Below, piece by piece: positions 60,794-64,000 of a DNA stretch of 64,000 bases (its first letter is position 1; each line of letters opens with the position of its first letter). Under the pieces are notes generated by a model. The model made no database searches. It saw nothing but the letters and a program-made list of their open reading frames with translations, and was not told the DNA's origin. The DNA is from JAXLVB01 sp046329195 (GTDB taxonomy: Bacteria; Bacteroidota; Bacteroidia; Cytophagales; Spirosomataceae): positions 1,922,001 through 1,986,000 of the forward strand of contig JAXLVB010000002.1 in the NCBI GenBank assembly GCA_046329195.1, written 5' to 3'. Both the position numbers and the translations under genes were made by a program.

Positions 60794-61525
60794 ATGACCG
60801 CCCCCGAACCACCTATCAAGCTGGCCAACGAGGCAGAGCTTTTACCCAGTATCTCTATTGACTGTGTTATTTTTGGTTTTCATGAAAACCAACTCAAGGT
60901 AATGTTGCTCGTTTTTAGACAAACTAATTTATTTGCTCTTCCTGGTGGTTTTGTTGATTTAGAGGAAGACGTTGATACCGCTGCCCAACGGATTTTGGCA
61001 CGACGTACGGGGGTCAAAGACGTGTACTTAGAGCAGTTCCATACCTTTGGTAATTACAATCGTGGAGACTACGGCGTCCATAGCCGATTCATGAAAGCCA
61101 ACCATATCCCGTTTGACCACAACCACTGGCTACTCAAACGCTACGTCTCTATTGGGTACTATGCTTTAGTTGATTTTTCGGAGGTTACTCCTACTCCTGA
61201 TCATCTTTCGGATAGCTGCACTTGGTATGACATTCACGATTTGCCAACGTTGATTTTAGACCATCGCTGTATTATTCAGAAAGCTCTCGAAACGCTCCGT
61301 CGAGACCTGTATCTCAAATTGATTGGGTTTAATTTACTACCCGAAACCTTCACAATGAACCAGCTCCAAGTCTTATACGAAACGATTCTGGACGAGAAAC
61401 TGGTTCGCTCTAATTTTCAGCGTAAAATGCTCAGTTTGAACGTTTTAGAGCGGGTTCAAAAAAAACAAACAGGTCGAGCTAATAAAGCTCCATACCTGTA
61501 TCGGTTTGTAGGCAAAAAGGTCTAA
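60794..61525 (+). CDS. NrtR-type regulator with degenerate Nudix domain
   Basis: This 243-residue protein has a Nudix-like domain (residues 20-150) in which LPGGFVDLEEDVDTAAQRIL starts like a Nudix box but ends RILARRTG, without the REUxEE glutamates needed for hydrolysis. A winged helix follows at 160-240 (MNQLQVLYETILDEKLVRSN FQRKML), as in NrtR/AraR-type repressors that use the dead Nudix fold to sense ADP-ribose or sugars. It precedes the GH20 gene, and a control role there is plausible. A TATTTTTG -7-like box lies at 60769-60776. Confidence 0.82.
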   Translation: MTAPEPPIKLANEAELLPSISIDCVIFGFHENQLKVMLLVFRQTNLFALPGGFVDLEEDVDTAAQRILARRTGVKDVYLEQFHTFGNYNRGDYGVHSRFMKANHIPFDHNHWLLKRYVSIGYYALVDFSEVTPTPDHLSDSCTWYDIHDLPTLILDHRCIIQKALETLRRDLYLKLIGFNLLPETFTMNQLQVLYETILDEKLVRSNFQRKMLSLNVLERVQKKQTGRANKAPYLYRFVGKKV

Positions 61526-61650
61526 TAGCCCTTCGTTTTAGTAATGCACCTATCTATCTTCCTGTTAGTTACTTGCATTCCACAACACCTCTTTGATTAG
61601 GTGAGTCATCTTTATTTATGGTTAATTGATAGAATTCATCCATCTTTTCG

Positions 61651-61681
61651 TTTTCAACAAAAGCAATTGTCCCTAACTTTG
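61651..61681 (+). promoter_or_regulatory. Bacteroidota-type promoter for the GH20 gene
   Basis: TAACTTTG at 61674-61681 is a perfect -7 box. TTTTC at 61651-61655 fills the -33 position with one mismatch and a spacer of 18-19 bases. The start site would be near 61688, 22 bases before ATG 61710. The same TAACTTTG box precedes the GH95 gene. Confidence 0.5.
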
Positions 61682-61709
61682 TAGCCTGTTAATCAAGCTT
61701 TTGTCCGAA

Positions 61710-64000
61710 ATGTTCCGTTTCTTCTTTTTATGGGCTGTGTTGAGTTTTCGGCTGGCATTTTCCCAAAATCAGTATTCTATCATCCCAAAGCCTTCTAAAT
61801 TGGTAGTCATGTCTGGGCAATTTAGCCTAACTGCAGCCACTAAAGTATGTGTAGATTTTGCCGACCTTGAGCAAAAAAATACTGCACAATGGCTTGTTAA
61901 TCAACTCAATACAGCAACTGGATTTAGCCTTCAACTCAGTGATTTATCAAAGGGGTTGGAAGACAACAGTATTGTGTTTCGGCAAACGCCTAATCTGTGG
62001 GGAGCCGAAGGTTATCAGCTTGATGTGCTGTCGAATCGGATTACGTTGGAGGGAAGTTCGGACCGAGGGTGTTTTTATGCGCTTCAAACCTTGCTACAAT
62101 TGTTGCCACCTTCAGTGTTTGCTTCCCAAAAAGCAGACGGAGTCAGTTGGCAAGTATCGTGTTGTCATGTTGAAGATCGCCCTCGATACGCTTACCGAGG
62201 TATGCACCTCGACGTAGGACGGCATTTTTTTGCGGTATCAATCGTCAAAAAATACATTGACTTGATGGCCTTGCACAAGTTTAATACTTTTCATTGGCAT
62301 TTGACGGACGACCAAGGCTGGCGAATCGAAATCAAAAAGTATCCTCTCCTCACGCAAGTTGGTTCTCGACGAAGTAAGACTATCTTAGGACACGTTAATC
62401 AAAACTATCCTGCCGAGTACGATGTGCGGGAATATGGTGGTTTTTATACCCAATCCGAAATCAAAGAAGTTGTGGCTTATGCCCAAAGTAAGTTTGTGAC
62501 CATTATCCCGGAGATTGATATGCCTGGCCATGCCAAAGCTATTTTGGCAGCTTATCCAGAGCTATCATGCGAGCCAACAAAGCCGTACGAAGTAGCCACC
62601 GAATGGGGAGTATTTGACGATATGTTGTGCCCTTCTGAGAAAACCTTTAAGTTTGTTCAAGACGTACTCACCGAAATAACAGCCTTATTTCCAGGTAAAT
62701 ACATCCATCTTGGTGGCGATGAATGCACTAAAAGCGTTTGGAAAACCAGCAAGGTGTGTCAAGAATTGATGAAACGGCAAAAGCTAAAGGATGAAAACGA
62801 GCTTCAAAGTTATTTTTTCAAACGAATTGAGAAATTTTTAACTACTAAAGGTCGAACACTTGTGGGATGGGACGAAATCTTGGAAGGAGGCATTGCTCCT
62901 AACGCTATAGTGATGAGTTGGCGAGGCGTTCAGGTGGGCATAGAAGCTACCAAACAAGGGCACGATGTTATTATGACCCCTCAAGAATTTTGCTGTTTCA
63001 ATTGCTATCAGACCTCACCTGCGCAAGAGCCATTGGCACAAGGTGGATTGCTCCCCTTAGAAAAAGTATATCGCTATGAACCAACCCCTAAGGGGCTTTC
63101 GCCTGAGCTGGAGAAGCGAATCTTGGGAGCACAAGCCAACGTCTGGACGGAGTACATTGACACCCCCGACTATTTAGACTACATGACCCAACCCCGCCAA
63201 GCAGCTATGGCTGAAGCACTTTGGAGTACTGCTGACAATAAAAATTATGATGATTTTGTAAAACGACTCAACACTCACCTCAAGCGTCTGACTGTGATGA
63301 ATGTCAATTTTGCCAACTCTCTTTTTGACATCACAGTACTAACCCAAGCTGCTACCCGTGGCGAATTAAAAGTAAGTTTAGCTACTGGTAATTCTGATGC
63401 CAAAATTAGTTATTCGCTCACGCCCGTGGTAGAAGAAGAAGGAGTGGATTATGATACCAAAACCAAACAATATAACGCTCCTTTTTTGCTCAACGACCAC
63501 ACTCTATTGAAAGCTCAGTCAGAAGCAGGTAAGCAGTTGGAGCGAAAAATTTTAGTACACAAAGCAGTTGGCAAACGGTATAGTGTTACGGATTCGACGT
63601 TTAAAGCCGATTCGACTTTGCTTACTGACGGGTTACAAGCACTGAGTCCTCGAAGCCACATTGAATGGGTTATTTATCCTGACAAAGACTTAGAGCTAAC
63701 GGTTGACTTGGGTGAAAACCGAAGTATTAAAAAAGTTTACGCTCAGTTTTTGAAAAGTATTATGGAAGGAGTCTTCCCTCCTACTCTGGTAGAAGTCTGG
63801 ACGGCAAAAGACGGAGAAGAGTTCAAATTAACAAGCTCGCTACCTGTCAGTTACGACCTGAATGGTCCTTGGAAAACCGAACCTGTAGAGTTAAATTTCA
63901 AAACCGTGCGAGCACGCTTTGTTCGGCTAAAGGCCAAAAACGCTGGTTTATGCCCCGTTGGGCATCCCAAAGTAGGCAAACCTACCTCGATAGGTATTGA
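61710..64000 (+). CDS. Beta-N-acetylhexosaminidase, glycoside hydrolase family 20 (3' end outside window)
   Basis: The frame is open from ATG 61710 to the window end (763 codons). It has a signal peptide (MFRFFFLWAVLSFRLAFSQ), an N-terminal GH20b domain, and the catalytic barrel with RGMHLDVGRHFF, KFNTFHWHLTDDQGWRIEIK, PEIDMPGHAKA and the catalytic Asp-Glu pair in HLGGDECTKSVW. A C-terminal F5/8-like or jelly-roll domain begins near residue 610. It releases terminal GlcNAc/GalNAc from glycans in the periplasm or on the surface. It starts 184 bp after a degenerate-Nudix regulator, which may control it. Only the last few residues seem to be missing. Confidence 0.95.
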   Translation, partial: MFRFFFLWAVLSFRLAFSQNQYSIIPKPSKLVVMSGQFSLTAATKVCVDFADLEQKNTAQWLVNQLNTATGFSLQLSDLSKGLEDNSIVFRQTPNLWGAEGYQLDVLSNRITLEGSSDRGCFYALQTLLQLLPPSVFASQKADGVSWQVSCCHVEDRPRYAYRGMHLDVGRHFFAVSIVKKYIDLMALHKFNTFHWHLTDDQGWRIEIKKYPLLTQVGSRRSKTILGHVNQNYPAEYDVREYGGFYTQSEIKEVVAYAQSKFVTIIPEIDMPGHAKAILAAYPELSCEPTKPYEVATEWGVFDDMLCPSEKTFKFVQDVLTEITALFPGKYIHLGGDECTKSVWKTSKVCQELMKRQKLKDENELQSYFFKRIEKFLTTKGRTLVGWDEILEGGIAPNAIVMSWRGVQVGIEATKQGHDVIMTPQEFCCFNCYQTSPAQEPLAQGGLLPLEKVYRYEPTPKGLSPELEKRILGAQANVWTEYIDTPDYLDYMTQPRQAAMAEALWSTADNKNYDDFVKRLNTHLKRLTVMNVNFANSLFDITVLTQAATRGELKVSLATGNSDAKISYSLTPVVEEEGVDYDTKTKQYNAPFLLNDHTLLKAQSEAGKQLERKILVHKAVGKRYSVTDSTFKADSTLLTDGLQALSPRSHIEWVIYPDKDLELTVDLGENRSIKKVYAQFLKSIMEGVFPPTLVEVWTAKDGEEFKLTSSLPVSYDLNGPWKTEPVELNFKTVRARFVRLKAKNAGLCPVGHPKVGKPTSIGI

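Overview
The window looks like the chromosome of a Bacteroidota member, probably order Cytophagales. Two large secreted proteins carry C-terminal type IX secretion sorting domains, one sensor kinase has a 'Reg_prop' propeller, start codons mostly lack Shine-Dalgarno sequences, and several promoters fit the Bacteroidota pattern (TTTG, then TAnnTTTG). I could run no database search, so family names come from recognised motifs and gene order.

Layout. (1) 1-428: 3' end of a GntR/LacI-like regulator. (2) 431-7711, minus: a 2426-residue secreted repeat protein with nearly identical 459-bp tandem repeats. (3) 8061-33099, plus: a complete extracellular contractile injection system (eCIS). It encodes cap protein, sheath, two tube proteins, a DUF5908-type small protein, LysM tube/baseplate protein, VgrG-like spike, PAAR tip, gp25, J-like and gp7-like baseplate proteins, a fibre candidate, tape measure and AAA+ ATPase. 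A 1949-residue DUF4157 cargo protein with a nuclease-like C-terminus follows, and then a SUKH/SMI1-like gene that could be its immunity protein. (4) 33500-40591, minus: response regulator, propeller histidine kinase and a heparinase-like secreted protein; a matching 16-bp operator-like site lies before the first and last gene. (5) 40803-45163: two inverted, decayed IS3-family copies flank an AT-rich cassette. The cassette encodes a 47-residue leader/core-like peptide (absent from simple ORF calling), a JmjC/cupin oxygenase and a GNAT acetyltransferase. It looks like a small RiPP-type (ribosomally made, modified peptide) operon and is the best candidate here for something undescribed. Gene debris lies to its right.

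(6) 46126-51755, plus: secreted FAD oxidoreductase, fused FAD/Fe-S 2-hydroxyacid dehydrogenase and alanine-glyoxylate-type aminotransferase. (7) 51953-54412: GH95 alpha-L-fucosidase. (8) 54436-57097: DinB/DUF1572 and GNAT genes around tRNA-Asp. (9) 57119-60634: Nif3-like protein, zinc-ribbon coiled-coil protein and TPR protein. (10) 60794-64000: degenerate-Nudix regulator and a GH20 beta-hexosaminidase that runs off the window.

How the parts fit: regions 1, 4, 7 and 10 suggest a glycan-degrading lifestyle. Region 3 is a self-contained, probably mobile weapon or host-interaction module. Region 5 is a recent AT-rich insertion.
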